Source: Lentimicrobium sp.
Lineage (GTDB): Bacteria; Bacteroidota; Bacteroidia; Flavobacteriales; Flavobacteriaceae
Reading direction: 5' to 3'
Length of the DNA: 22,477 nt
Assembly: GCA_022758945.1 (NCBI GenBank)
Contig: JAEMQE010000175.1
Span: 1-22,477 of the forward strand
The position numbers were made by a program, and so were the translations under genes. Every line of letters begins with the position of its first letter. The stretch's first letter is position 1. Positions 1 to 6,946 of the stretch are shown here, piece after piece. Below the pieces are notes generated by a model. It made no database searches. It had not been told where the DNA came from and was given only the letters and a program-made list of their open reading frames with translations.

Positions 1-100
1 TAAGATTTAGTGATATTTGTATCTGTTTAAAGGAGCAAAATCGAGACCCTTACGTATTAGACTAGTATAATTTATTATATATGAGTGCATTATGAGGAAA

Positions 101-121
101 GTTCGAACCCCTCATCGCCCA
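101..121 (+). other. tRNA 3'-end-like fragment (possible att site)
   Basis: The stretch reads as the end of a tRNA: a T-loop-like TTCGAAC at 102-108, a 3' T-stem strand, and a seven-base acceptor strand ATCGCCC at 114-120 followed by A. The matching 5' acceptor (GGGCGAT) and the D and anticodon arms are absent from bases 1-100, and the T-stem itself pairs poorly. A native-looking terminator follows directly. I infer a tRNA 3' fragment left at the edge of an element integrated to the left. It could also be the end of another structured RNA whose body lies outside the window. The tRNA identity is not determined. Confidence 0.4.
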
Positions 122-129
122 CAAAAAAT

Positions 130-156
130 CTCCATTAGAAATAATGGAGTTTTTTT
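130..156. terminator. Bidirectional intrinsic terminator
   Basis: A perfect 8-bp stem, CTCCATTA at 130-137 and TAATGGAG at 142-149, closes on a GAAA tetraloop. A seven-T run follows on the plus strand and a run of A precedes the stem, so it also works on the minus strand. It can end the RNA at 101-121 and the minus-strand gene that stops at 175. Confidence 0.85.
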
Positions 157-174
157 ATGCAATTGTCTGAAACT

Positions 175-549
175 TTATTTTTTAATAATATCGTCCAAAA
201 CGGCTTTTTCAGGATAATTAATCACTTTGAGAATAATCACTTGATTCTTTACCGTTTTTCCTTCGATGACATAAATTTTTCCTTTTTTGAATTCGATATT
301 GCTTTGGTCAAAATCAACATCACCATATTTCAAAGTATTTTTGATATCGATGGTATCAATCCATTTTTCAGCCAATATTTGGGAGGCTTTATCCGAATAA
401 TTAAAAGGTTTATTTCTTAAATCATTCAAAACTCTGGCATTTGGAAAATAATTGCAACGGGTATCTTTTCCGCTGAATATAGCAGCAACAACAAAAGATC
501 CCATTATTAATCCTAATAAATAATAGGCAAAACGGTGTGCAAATTTCAT
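175..549 (-). CDS. DUF4258-like membrane-anchored protein
   Basis: This is a 124-residue conserved hypothetical protein. Residues 7-25 are one hydrophobic segment (an uncleaved anchor or a signal peptide), followed by a soluble part. From about residue 50 the pattern of a helix (DKASQILAEKW) followed by two beta strands (KGKIYVIEG, NQVIILKVI) resembles the DUF4258 domain, a small fold of unknown function that is common in flavobacteria. The start ATG lies about nine bases after a predicted transcription start, with its own promoter in the gap behind the alanine dehydrogenase gene. It ends just before a bidirectional terminator. The DUF assignment is from memory of the family pattern, and no biochemical role is proposed. 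Confidence 0.65.
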   Translation of the reverse strand: MKFAHRFAYYLLGLIMGSFVVAAIFSGKDTRCNYFPNARVLNDLRNKPFNYSDKASQILAEKWIDTIDIKNTLKYGDVDFDQSNIEFKKGKIYVIEGKTVKNQVIILKVINYPEKAVLDDIIKK

Positions 550-564
550 AAATTAATTTTTTGG

Positions 565-572
565 CAAAGGTA
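565..572 (-). promoter_or_regulatory. Bacteroidota -7 element for the DUF4258-like gene
   Basis: The plus strand reads CAAAGGTA, which is TACCTTTG on the minus strand and fits the TAnnTTTG consensus exactly. It sits 16 bases upstream of the ATG at 549, implying a very short leader. No clear -33 TTTG was seen. Confidence 0.5.
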
Positions 573-585
573 AAAGAAAGTTTAT

Positions 586-1779
586 TTAAAACACGATTAA
601 ATTAATATCGTTGTTAGGCAAGTCAAACCAGTCGCCAATGGCTTTGTTGGTAAGGATTCCATGGTATAAATACACTCCGTTTTTTAAGCCAATATTTCTA
701 CGAATGGCACTTTCGATACCGCCATCTTCGGCGATTTGCAAAAGAAATGGCGTAATAATATTGCTAATCGAAAGGGAGGCAGTTTTCGAATATCGGGAAG
801 GAATATTAGGACCGCAATAATGTAAAACATTGTTTTTGACAAAGGTGGGTTTTTCGTGAGTCGTCACTTCCGAAGTTTCAAAACAACCGCCAGTGTCAAT
901 GCTCACGTCCACAATTACGGCACCTTTTTTCATATGCTCCACCATGGTTTCGGTCACAACAACCGGACAGCGTTCTTTGCCACGCATTGCTCCAATAGCT
1001 ACATCGCATCTTCTCAGTGCTTTCAATAAGGATTTGGGTTGAATGGTGGACGTGAAAATACGCTGATTCAAATTGTTTTGCAATCGTCGGAGTTTTGTAA
1101 TGGAATTGTCAAAAACTTTAACATTAGCACCCAAACCAATAGCAGTTTTGGCGGCAAATTCACCCACAGTTCCAGCTCCAATAATGACCACATCAGTAGG
1201 TGGAACGCCTGTGATGTTACCAAATAATAACCCTTTTCCAAAGGTATTGGTAATCATCAATTCGGCAGCAATTAGTATGGACGCTGTTCCTGCAATTTCG
1301 CTTAAGGATTTTACGGCAGGATAGGAACCATCTTCGTCTTTGATATATTCGAAAGCAAGTGCGGTAATTTTTTTCTTAGTTAAAGCTTCAAAATAGGCTT
1401 TCTTTTTGGTCTTAATTTGAATGGCAGAAATCAGGATGGTTTGAGGACTCATCATAGCAATTTCGGCTAGAGTAGGGGGTTCCACCTTTAAAAGCATCGG
1501 ACAACTGAAAACTTTTTTGGTGTCTTTTGTAATTTCAGCACCGGCATCGGCATATTCTTTGTCGGAATAACTCGAACTTTCTCCCGCACCGGCTTCTATC
1601 ATTACCCGATGTCCTTGATAGGTTAAGGAATTTACAGCATCTGGTGTGAGACAAATACGGCGTTCTTGGTAGCAAGTTTCTTTTGGAATTCCAATGAAAA
1701 GTTCGCTTTTGTGTCTCACTATTTCAAGTTTCTCTTCTTGAGGTAATAGCTGTTGCTTCGTAAATGGAGTTATCGACAT
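586..1779 (-). CDS. ald: Alanine dehydrogenase family protein (AlaDH/PNT)
   Basis: This 397-residue protein has the full AlaDH/PNT layout. The N-terminal substrate domain carries the IGIPKE start, an ERRICLTP motif (Arg for carboxylate binding) and KVEP (Lys98). The Rossmann domain has GAGTVGEFAA at 201-210 with an Asp (FDNS) for NAD, then VDVSIDTGGCFE at 290-301 with the usual Asp. Family members convert L-alanine to pyruvate and ammonia with NAD, or form the alpha subunit of transhydrogenase. The segment at 115-120 reads ILISAI, where alanine dehydrogenases such as that of Mycobacterium have the catalytic His (TFLHLA). About 25 extra N-terminal residues precede the domain. Annotation as alanine dehydrogenase is conventional for this flavobacterial group, but the missing His makes the reaction uncertain. 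Confidence 0.75.
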   Translation of the reverse strand: MSITPFTKQQLLPQEEKLEIVRHKSELFIGIPKETCYQERRICLTPDAVNSLTYQGHRVMIEAGAGESSSYSDKEYADAGAEITKDTKKVFSCPMLLKVEPPTLAEIAMMSPQTILISAIQIKTKKKAYFEALTKKKITALAFEYIKDEDGSYPAVKSLSEIAGTASILIAAELMITNTFGKGLLFGNITGVPPTDVVIIGAGTVGEFAAKTAIGLGANVKVFDNSITKLRRLQNNLNQRIFTSTIQPKSLLKALRRCDVAIGAMRGKERCPVVVTETMVEHMKKGAVIVDVSIDTGGCFETSEVTTHEKPTFVKNNVLHYCGPNIPSRYSKTASLSISNIITPFLLQIAEDGGIESAIRRNIGLKNGVYLYHGILTNKAIGDWFDLPNNDINLIVF

Positions 1780-1883
1780 TGTTTTGTTAAATTAGTGGTA
1801 CAATTTACTGAAAAAAATCAAAATCCGTTCACTATAATAGGATAAATTCAGTTTTCATCCGTATTAAAAATGGAAATCCATTG

Positions 1884-2354
1884 TTAAATATTCCGCTCCA
1901 TCTTAATATCTGCTCGCTCATAAGCACCATCTTCTAAAGGAACTTCCTCGAACCCAAATTTCTTATACAAATATAGTGCGGGTAACAATTTTCGGTTCGA
2001 ATACAAAAGGAGTTTTTTTATTCCTTTTTGCTTAGCAGTTTCAATGCAATGTTCCATAAGTTTATTGCCAATTCCTAATCCCTGAACGCCATCCATTACA
2101 GCCATTTTACTTAATTCGAAAGTAGTTTCGTCTATTTTTATCAGGGAAACTGTGCCTACAATTTTGCCATTGTATTGGGCATAAAAAATCATTCCTCCTT
2201 TGTCTATGATTTCACTTTGAGGATTGGAAAGTGTTATTTCATCTTTGGCCTCCACTCTGAAATATTTTTGGAGCCATTCCAGATTCAGGGTTTTTATTTC
2301 TTCCTTTAAATCCGGAGAAAACGGAATAATGATGACAGTGTTATCGATATCCAT
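1884..2354 (-). CDS. GNAT family N-acetyltransferase
   Basis: This 156-residue protein is a single GNAT domain. The acetyl-CoA pyrophosphate-binding loop is seen as GVQGLGIGNKLM near residues 88-99, preceded by the strand ELSKMAVMD, and followed by the C-terminal YLYKKFGFEEVP signature. It transfers an acetyl group from acetyl-CoA to an amine; the substrate cannot be read from sequence. It begins ten bases after tsaE, so it is probably translated from the porX-tsaE transcript. The pairing with tsaE raises the possibility of a RimI-like role, but the motif set is generic and I do not claim it. Confidence 0.8.
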   Translation of the reverse strand: MDIDNTVIIIPFSPDLKEEIKTLNLEWLQKYFRVEAKDEITLSNPQSEIIDKGGMIFYAQYNGKIVGTVSLIKIDETTFELSKMAVMDGVQGLGIGNKLMEHCIETAKQKGIKKLLLYSNRKLLPALYLYKKFGFEEVPLEDGAYERADIKMERNI

Positions 2355-2364
2355 AATTTTATAA

Positions 2365-2772
2365 TTAAATTAATTCTAAAAGACGTTTGCCATCAGAAAG
2401 CAATGTAATTGAAATGGTTGAATGTAAATCTGGGATGAGATTTGGAATCTTTTCGCCCCACTCAATAAAACACCAGTTGCCAGAATAAAGGTATTCATCG
2501 GCTCCCATATCCAAAGCTTCAACCTCATGATTTAGTCTGTAGAAATCAAAATGATAAACAGTTTGATTAGTAGCAGTTTGGTATTCATTAACTAAAGAAA
2601 AAGTTGGGCTACTCGTTACGTCATTTACGCCCATTTCTTTCGTCAAAGCCTTTATTAAAGTGGTTTTTCCAACACCCATTTCTCCATTAAAAAGGAGGAC
2701 TTTATTTGGGTTTTGTTCTAAAATTTGCTGGGCAACAGCATTGATTTCATCTAATGAAAAAGTGATTTCCAT
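2365..2772 (-). CDS. tsaE: tRNA threonylcarbamoyladenosine ATPase TsaE
   Basis: This 135-residue P-loop ATPase works with TsaB and TsaD to make N6-threonylcarbamoyladenosine at position 37 of ANN-decoding tRNAs. It shows a Walker A motif GEMGVGKTT at residues 30-38, the family signature SSPTFSLVNEY near 54-64, HFDFYRL near 74-80, and the conserved Trp segment IEWGEKIP near 103-110. Length and motif order are normal for the family. It lies between porX and the acetyltransferase gene on the same strand, with a 56-base gap to porX that contains a heptamer repeat. Confidence 0.93.
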   Translation of the reverse strand: MEITFSLDEINAVAQQILEQNPNKVLLFNGEMGVGKTTLIKALTKEMGVNDVTSSPTFSLVNEYQTATNQTVYHFDFYRLNHEVEALDMGADEYLYSGNWCFIEWGEKIPNLIPDLHSTISITLLSDGKRLLELI

Positions 2773-2798
2773 TCTTTAAAAAGTGTTAGGTTTTAAGC

Positions 2799-2826
2799 AA
2801 ATCTGCAATCTAAAATCTGCAATCTG
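2799..2826 (-). repeat. Heptamer array (CAGATTN, four units) after the porX stop
   Basis: Read in the sense of porX, the units are CAGATTG, CAGATTT, TAGATTG and CAGATTT, with an exact 7-base period. The first unit begins two bases after the porX stop codon. The array belongs to the same CAGWTTN family as those at 10267-10294 and 14615-14670. Confidence 0.8.
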
Positions 2827-2828
2827 AA

Positions 2829-4439
2829 TTATTTCGGGTTAAAAATTAAAAACGGAATAATCATTTCTTCTAACGAAATTCCGCCGTGTTGATAGGTATT
2901 TTTATAATAACTCACATAATGATTGTAGTTATTCACATAAGCCAAAAACAAATCATTTTTGGCAAAAATATAAGAACTACTCATATTTACCGATGGTAAT
3001 CCTATTATTTTAGGGTCTTTCACCGCATAAACATCTTTGCTTTCGTAGGACAAACTGCGACCGGTTTTATAACGCAAATTGAGGCTGGTGTTTTTGTCTC
3101 CAATGACTTTCGAAGGGTTTTTTACATTTATAGTTCCGTGGTCTGTAGTTAAAATCAATTTGAAACCCAGCTTTTGTGCCTGTTGAATGATTTCCAAAAG
3201 AGGGGAATTCTTAAACCAACTCAAAGTCAGCGAGCGATAAGCCTTATCGTCAGAAGCGAGTTCTTTAACCACATCCATTTCGGTTTTAGCGTGCGAAAGC
3301 ATATCCACAAAATTATAAACTACCGTAACCAAATCATTGTTTTTCAATGTTTTGAAATTTTCAACCAGCTTTTTTCCTCCGGCAAGATTGGTGATTTTGA
3401 AATAATCCTGCTTGATATTCAACCCTAAACGTTTTAATTGGGCAGTTAAAAATTCGGCTTCAAATAAGTTTTTTCCGCCTTCTTCAGGATCATTTTTCCA
3501 ATATTGTGGAAACTGTTTCTCCATTTCAAGTGGCGTCAATCCAGAGAAAATGGCGTTTCTGGCATATTGGGTCGCCGTGGGTAAAATAGCGTAATAAGGA
3601 ACTTCTTTTTCTAGTTTATAATGATTGCCTACTACATTTTCGAAAACTTTCCATTGGTCGTAACGCAAGTTGTCAATGACCACAAATAAAATGGGTTTAG
3701 CTTTGCTCAGTTCGGCATCGCCTCGGGTGTCTTTTTTGACGATTTCTGGAACCACTAATTCTCGGAATAAAGTGTGCGATTGTATGGGTTTGTCCGCTTT
3801 TGGAGCACTCGAGCCTTGGCGAACTGGCGAAGCAAACCAATCTTCATAATTGCGTTCGATGAATTTCCCGAATTGCGAATTGGCTTCTGCTTTTTGAGAT
3901 TCCAATATTTCAATCATTCCTTGGTCGTCGATATTTTCGAGTTCGAGTTCCCAAAAGATTAATTTTTTGTATAATTCTATCCAATCTTCATGGGAGTTGA
4001 CCATCGCCATTTCCATCGAAATTTTTCGAAATTCTTTCTGGTAGTCCAAAGTCGTTTTTTGAGAAATCAATCTGGAATGATCCAAATTCTTCTTCAAACT
4101 CAACAATATCTGGTTCGGATTCACCGGTTTTATCAAATAATCGGCAATTTTAGAGCCTATAGCTTCCTCCATAATATATTCTTCCTCGCTCTTGGTAATC
4201 ATAATCATCGGAATCGAAGATTTCTTTTCCTTCATTTCCGAAAGGGTTTCCAAGCCACTCATACCGGGCATATTTTCGTCCAGAAAAACAATATCAAAAT
4301 TATTTTCGTCGAAAATATCAATCGCATCGCGACCGTTGTTGCAAGTTGTTACACTGTAATTTTTCATTTCCAGAAATAAAATATGCGGTTTTAGGTAGTC
4401 AATTTCGTCATCGACCCAAAGTATTTTTATCTTGTCCAT
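2829..4439 (-). CDS. porX: PorX: response regulator fused to PglZ phosphatase-like domain
   Basis: PorX is the cytoplasmic response regulator that, with the sensor PorY, controls type IX secretion in Bacteroidota. The 536-residue protein starts with a CheY-like receiver: acidic pair Asp10-Asp11, phosphoacceptor Asp54 in VFLDENMPG, and Lys104 in IKP. A helical linker follows to about 245. Then comes a PglZ/alkaline-phosphatase-superfamily domain with VIDNLRYDQW (255-263), the nucleophile-loop region LPTATQYARN (286-295), NFVDMLSH (376-383), TDHG (432-435) and QHGG near the C terminus, which are likely metal ligands. The length matches PorX proteins. A -7 promoter element lies just upstream of its ATG, and tsaE and a GNAT gene follow, so it probably leads that operon. 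Confidence 0.92.
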   Translation of the reverse strand: MDKIKILWVDDEIDYLKPHILFLEMKNYSVTTCNNGRDAIDIFDENNFDIVFLDENMPGMSGLETLSEMKEKKSSIPMIMITKSEEEYIMEEAIGSKIADYLIKPVNPNQILLSLKKNLDHSRLISQKTTLDYQKEFRKISMEMAMVNSHEDWIELYKKLIFWELELENIDDQGMIEILESQKAEANSQFGKFIERNYEDWFASPVRQGSSAPKADKPIQSHTLFRELVVPEIVKKDTRGDAELSKAKPILFVVIDNLRYDQWKVFENVVGNHYKLEKEVPYYAILPTATQYARNAIFSGLTPLEMEKQFPQYWKNDPEEGGKNLFEAEFLTAQLKRLGLNIKQDYFKITNLAGGKKLVENFKTLKNNDLVTVVYNFVDMLSHAKTEMDVVKELASDDKAYRSLTLSWFKNSPLLEIIQQAQKLGFKLILTTDHGTINVKNPSKVIGDKNTSLNLRYKTGRSLSYESKDVYAVKDPKIIGLPSVNMSSSYIFAKNDLFLAYVNNYNHYVSYYKNTYQHGGISLEEMIIPFLIFNPK

Positions 4440-4458
4440 AATTATTTAAGTAAGTATT

Positions 4459-4466
4459 CAAAAGTA
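4459..4466 (-). promoter_or_regulatory. -7 element for the porX operon
   Basis: CAAAAGTA on the plus strand is TACTTTTG on the minus strand, an exact TAnnTTTG match 20 bases upstream of the porX ATG. The nearest TTTG upstream (4481-4484) is at a shorter spacing than usual, so the -33 box is uncertain. Confidence 0.45.
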
Positions 4467-4642
4467 ATAAATCAATTTGCCAAATTACTGTTTTTTGAAA
4501 TGCTTAAATGCTAATATTATGATAATTTTTCGTGCAATATTTTTCTGAAAATTTAATTTTAGGCTTTTGATTGCTAAAGTAAAATTTGATTGTCATTGTT
4601 TTATTTTTTTTGCTATTTTTAAAAACTCTAAAAAATTAAAAA

Positions 4643-5029
4643 ATGAAATCATTAATTCAATTTATAAAAACGTCCATTAAAGGTGGAGTTTTTATGTTTC
4701 TTCCCATATTTTTTACTTTTTACTTATTGAAAAAAGTATTTGATATATTAATTAAAGTAGCAAAACCTTTTATGAAATGGTTAAAAATTGATTCAATACT
4801 TGGTGAGGTTGGATTGAGTTTTTTAATTATTTTTATGGTGCTTTTTTTGTGTTTCCTTGGAGGAGTTTTGATGCGTTTTCGATTTTTTAAATCATTTAAT
4901 GAAAAAGTAGAATCGATTATAACGACTATTTTTCCTCAATATGATGCAATCAAGGATAAAGTTGATGAAAAGATTCAAACTATAAATGAGGATCCTAAAA
5001 AATTTGTGACAGAAAAAATGAAAAAATAA
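4643..5029 (+). CDS. Short DUF502-like membrane protein
   Basis: This 128-residue integral membrane protein has two long hydrophobic stretches, about residues 10-33 and 55-77, joined by KPFMKWLKIDS. The segment IKGGVFMFLPIFFTFYLLKKVFDI and the second membrane helix followed by an FPQYDAIKDKVDE segment resemble the N-terminal half of DUF502 proteins (about 200 residues). The C-terminal soluble domain typical of that family is missing, and the protein ends in a charged Lys-rich tail. I saw no continuation of the missing domain in the DNA after the stop. Function unknown; the family call is tentative. Confidence 0.6.
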   Translation: MKSLIQFIKTSIKGGVFMFLPIFFTFYLLKKVFDILIKVAKPFMKWLKIDSILGEVGLSFLIIFMVLFLCFLGGVLMRFRFFKSFNEKVESIITTIFPQYDAIKDKVDEKIQTINEDPKKFVTEKMKK

Positions 5030-5549
5030 TTATGTTAAAATCCAAATAATAAAGTTTAGTTAGACTATATAAAAGATTGTAAAATGGGAATAACTTAACC
5101 CAGCTCTGCGATGTGTTCCATATAAAAAACCGTTCTTAAAATCTGAGATGCTGTATGAAGTCTCCCGACTTTGAGGATGTGTTTATCAGTCTGTGACTGA
5201 CTTTAAAACAAAATCGGTTAAAAACCGAAAATCACTACCTAAAAGTCGGTAAATTGAGGAGCAGAAAAATGTTATAAATTATGGTTAAATCAACTTCCCA
5301 TTAAAGCCCCATATACTCCCCATATAGAGTATGAAAACCACTAGTACAAATTATCCTAGTTTTAGAACTTTTTTTGGTCAATTTTATAAGCTTGGAATTG
5401 TACTGCCAAAATAATTTAGAATCACCAAAAACAGGTAACAATTCAATTCCTCAATAAATACTTCTGATGTTCTTTTGTATGATAGAAATGCTTTCCCTTG
5501 AGTGCATACAATTCACAAACTAAAATTTTCATTACCATGTAGTTTTGCT
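5030..5549. other. Gene-free region rich in inverted repeats
   Basis: I see no supported gene in this 0.5-kb stretch. It contains an 8-bp outer inverted repeat (CCGACTTT 5165-5172, AAAGTCGG 5242-5249) that encloses two perfect hairpins, TCAGTC/GACTGA at 5186-5200 and TCGGTT/AACCGA at 5214-5228. A competing small hairpin AAGTC/GACTT lies at 5158-5171. Further on are the hairpin ATACTC/GAGTAT at 5313-5332 and a direct repeat of CCCCATATA at 5307 and 5318. The arrangement could be a structured RNA or the remnant of a small mobile element. I did not recognise it. Confidence 0.55.
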
Positions 5550-5557
5550 TATATTTG
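5550..5557 (+). promoter_or_regulatory. -7 element for the HD phosphohydrolase gene
   Basis: TATATTTG matches TAnnTTTG exactly. It overlaps a possible TTG start codon at 5555, which argues that translation begins at the ATG at 5573 instead. The upstream -33 region is weak. Confidence 0.5.
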
Positions 5558-5572
5558 TTTCTCAAAACAAAA

Positions 5573-6808
5573 ATGATTGTGAGCCAAATTAATAAACTAA
5601 AAATATTCAATGACCCCATTTATGGGTTTATTACCATCCCCAATGCTTTAATATACGATTTAATTCAGCATCCGTATTTCCAGAGATTGCGACGCATTTC
5701 TCAAATGGGTTTGTCGTATTTAGTTTATCCTGGCGCAAATCACACCCGTTTTCATCACGCTTTGGGCTGTATGCACATTATGCAAAAGGCGGTCGAAACA
5801 CTCCGTTTCAAAGGAGTTTCCATTTCTCCACAAGAAGAAAATGCTTTGTATATCGCCATTTTGTTACACGATATTGGTCATGGCCCATTTTCGCACGCTA
5901 TGGAACGAAGCATTGTCGAAGATGTGCATCACGAAGCCATTTCCTTGCTGTTTATGAACCAGCTGAATCAGGAATTTGACGGAAAACTAAGCCTAGCCAT
6001 CAAAGTGTTCAAGGGCGATTATCATCGAAAATTTATGTTGCAACTCATTTCGAGTCAACTCGATATGGACCGAATGGATTACCTGAAACGCGATAGCTTT
6101 TATTCGGGAGTAGCCGAAGGGAATGTCAATTCCGAACGTTTAATTCAGATGATGAATGTGGTCGATGATGTCTTGGTTATTGAAGAAAAAGGCATTTATT
6201 CGGTCGAGAAATTCTTGATGTCCAGACGATTGATGTATTGGCAAGCTTATTTACATAAAACCAGTTTGGTTGCAGAATTAATTTTGACGAAAGTCCTGAA
6301 ACGTGCAAAAGAACTGACCGAAAAAGGAATAATTTTGCCTTGTAGCGAACCCTTGATGTTTTTTATGCAACACAAAATCACGATGGAAACTTTCGATAGC
6401 GAAACCTTGGATTTGTTTTCACAACTGGATGATTTTGATATAATTAGTGCATTAAAATCTTGGCAGAAACAAGACGATTTTATATTGTCATCTTTAAGCA
6501 AAATGATTATCAACAGAGATTTATTGAAAATTAAATTAAGCGAAGAAAAAGTACCGGTTGAAGATTTACATCATTTAAAAGAACGATTCGCATTAGAAAA
6601 TAATATTACTTTAGCCGAAACCAATTATTTTATTTTTAAAGGCAAAATAAAGAATCAAGCCTATAGCAAAGAAGCCGAACCCATCCGAATTCTTAAAAAA
6701 GACCAAACTATCGAAGATGTAGTTGAAGCTTCTGACCAATTGAATTTGAAGTCTTTGTCCAAATTTGTGACCAAATATTATATATGTTTCCCAAAACAAC
6801 TTGTATAA
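5573..6808 (+). CDS. HD domain phosphohydrolase (dGTPase/SAMHD1-like)
   Basis: This protein of about 411 residues is of the HD superfamily that includes dNTP triphosphohydrolases. The metal-binding set is visible: RFHHALG, then LLHDIGHGPFSHA (the HD doublet), and LDMDRMDYLKRDSFYSG with the later Asp. The opening FNDPIYGFI and HPYFQRLRRISQMG are typical of this bacterial subgroup. A C-terminal region of about 150 residues follows the catalytic core. I chose ATG 5573 over TTG 5555 because a -7 promoter element covers the TTG and because the protein then starts close to the conserved motif. Its likely substrate is a nucleoside triphosphate, but this is family knowledge rather than something the sequence proves. 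lpxD follows, separated by a 131-base gap. Confidence 0.85.
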   Translation: MIVSQINKLKIFNDPIYGFITIPNALIYDLIQHPYFQRLRRISQMGLSYLVYPGANHTRFHHALGCMHIMQKAVETLRFKGVSISPQEENALYIAILLHDIGHGPFSHAMERSIVEDVHHEAISLLFMNQLNQEFDGKLSLAIKVFKGDYHRKFMLQLISSQLDMDRMDYLKRDSFYSGVAEGNVNSERLIQMMNVVDDVLVIEEKGIYSVEKFLMSRRLMYWQAYLHKTSLVAELILTKVLKRAKELTEKGIILPCSEPLMFFMQHKITMETFDSETLDLFSQLDDFDIISALKSWQKQDDFILSSLSKMIINRDLLKIKLSEEKVPVEDLHHLKERFALENNITLAETNYFIFKGKIKNQAYSKEAEPIRILKKDQTIEDVVEASDQLNLKSLSKFVTKYYICFPKQLV

Positions 6809-6835
6809 AAACCAACATTTAAAATCTATTTTTTA

Positions 6836-6843
6836 TATTTTTG
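6836..6843 (+). promoter_or_regulatory. -7 element upstream of lpxD
   Basis: TATTTTTG matches TAnnTTTG. It implies a leader of roughly 90 bases before the lpxD ATG at 6940. The predicted start falls close to or within the first copy of the leader repeat at 6847-6855, so the exact start matters for the hairpin model. No good -33 box was seen. Confidence 0.4.
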
Positions 6844-6846
6844 TCG

Positions 6847-6946
6847 AGATGAAACAGAACCAGACATTTTTTTTGAATTTAAGTAGGACATTAAGCAGAG
6901 AGTTTCATCTTATTCCTATCAAAAATACAATTAGATAAGATGAAAT
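6847..6946 (+). promoter_or_regulatory. lpxD leader with alternative hairpins
   Basis: Three related segments occur: A, AGATGAAAC (6847-6855); B, GTTTCATCTTAT (6902-6913); and C, ATAAGATGAAA (6935-6945), which contains the lpxD ATG. B pairs with C over 11 bases with no mismatch and a 21-base loop, hiding the start codon. B pairs with A over 9 bases with a 46-base loop, freeing it. The two pairings exclude each other. Regulation is inferred from this geometry only. Confidence 0.45.

Noticed and set aside
3990..4379. Open frame of 129 codons opposite porX
   Set aside because: It lies antisense to the receiver domain with its catalytic Asp54 and Lys104; the product is His- and Phe-rich with no motif.
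5555..5572. TTG start at 5555 for the HD phosphohydrolase
   Set aside because: A TATATTTG promoter element covers this codon, so the transcript should begin downstream; the ATG at 5573 fits better.
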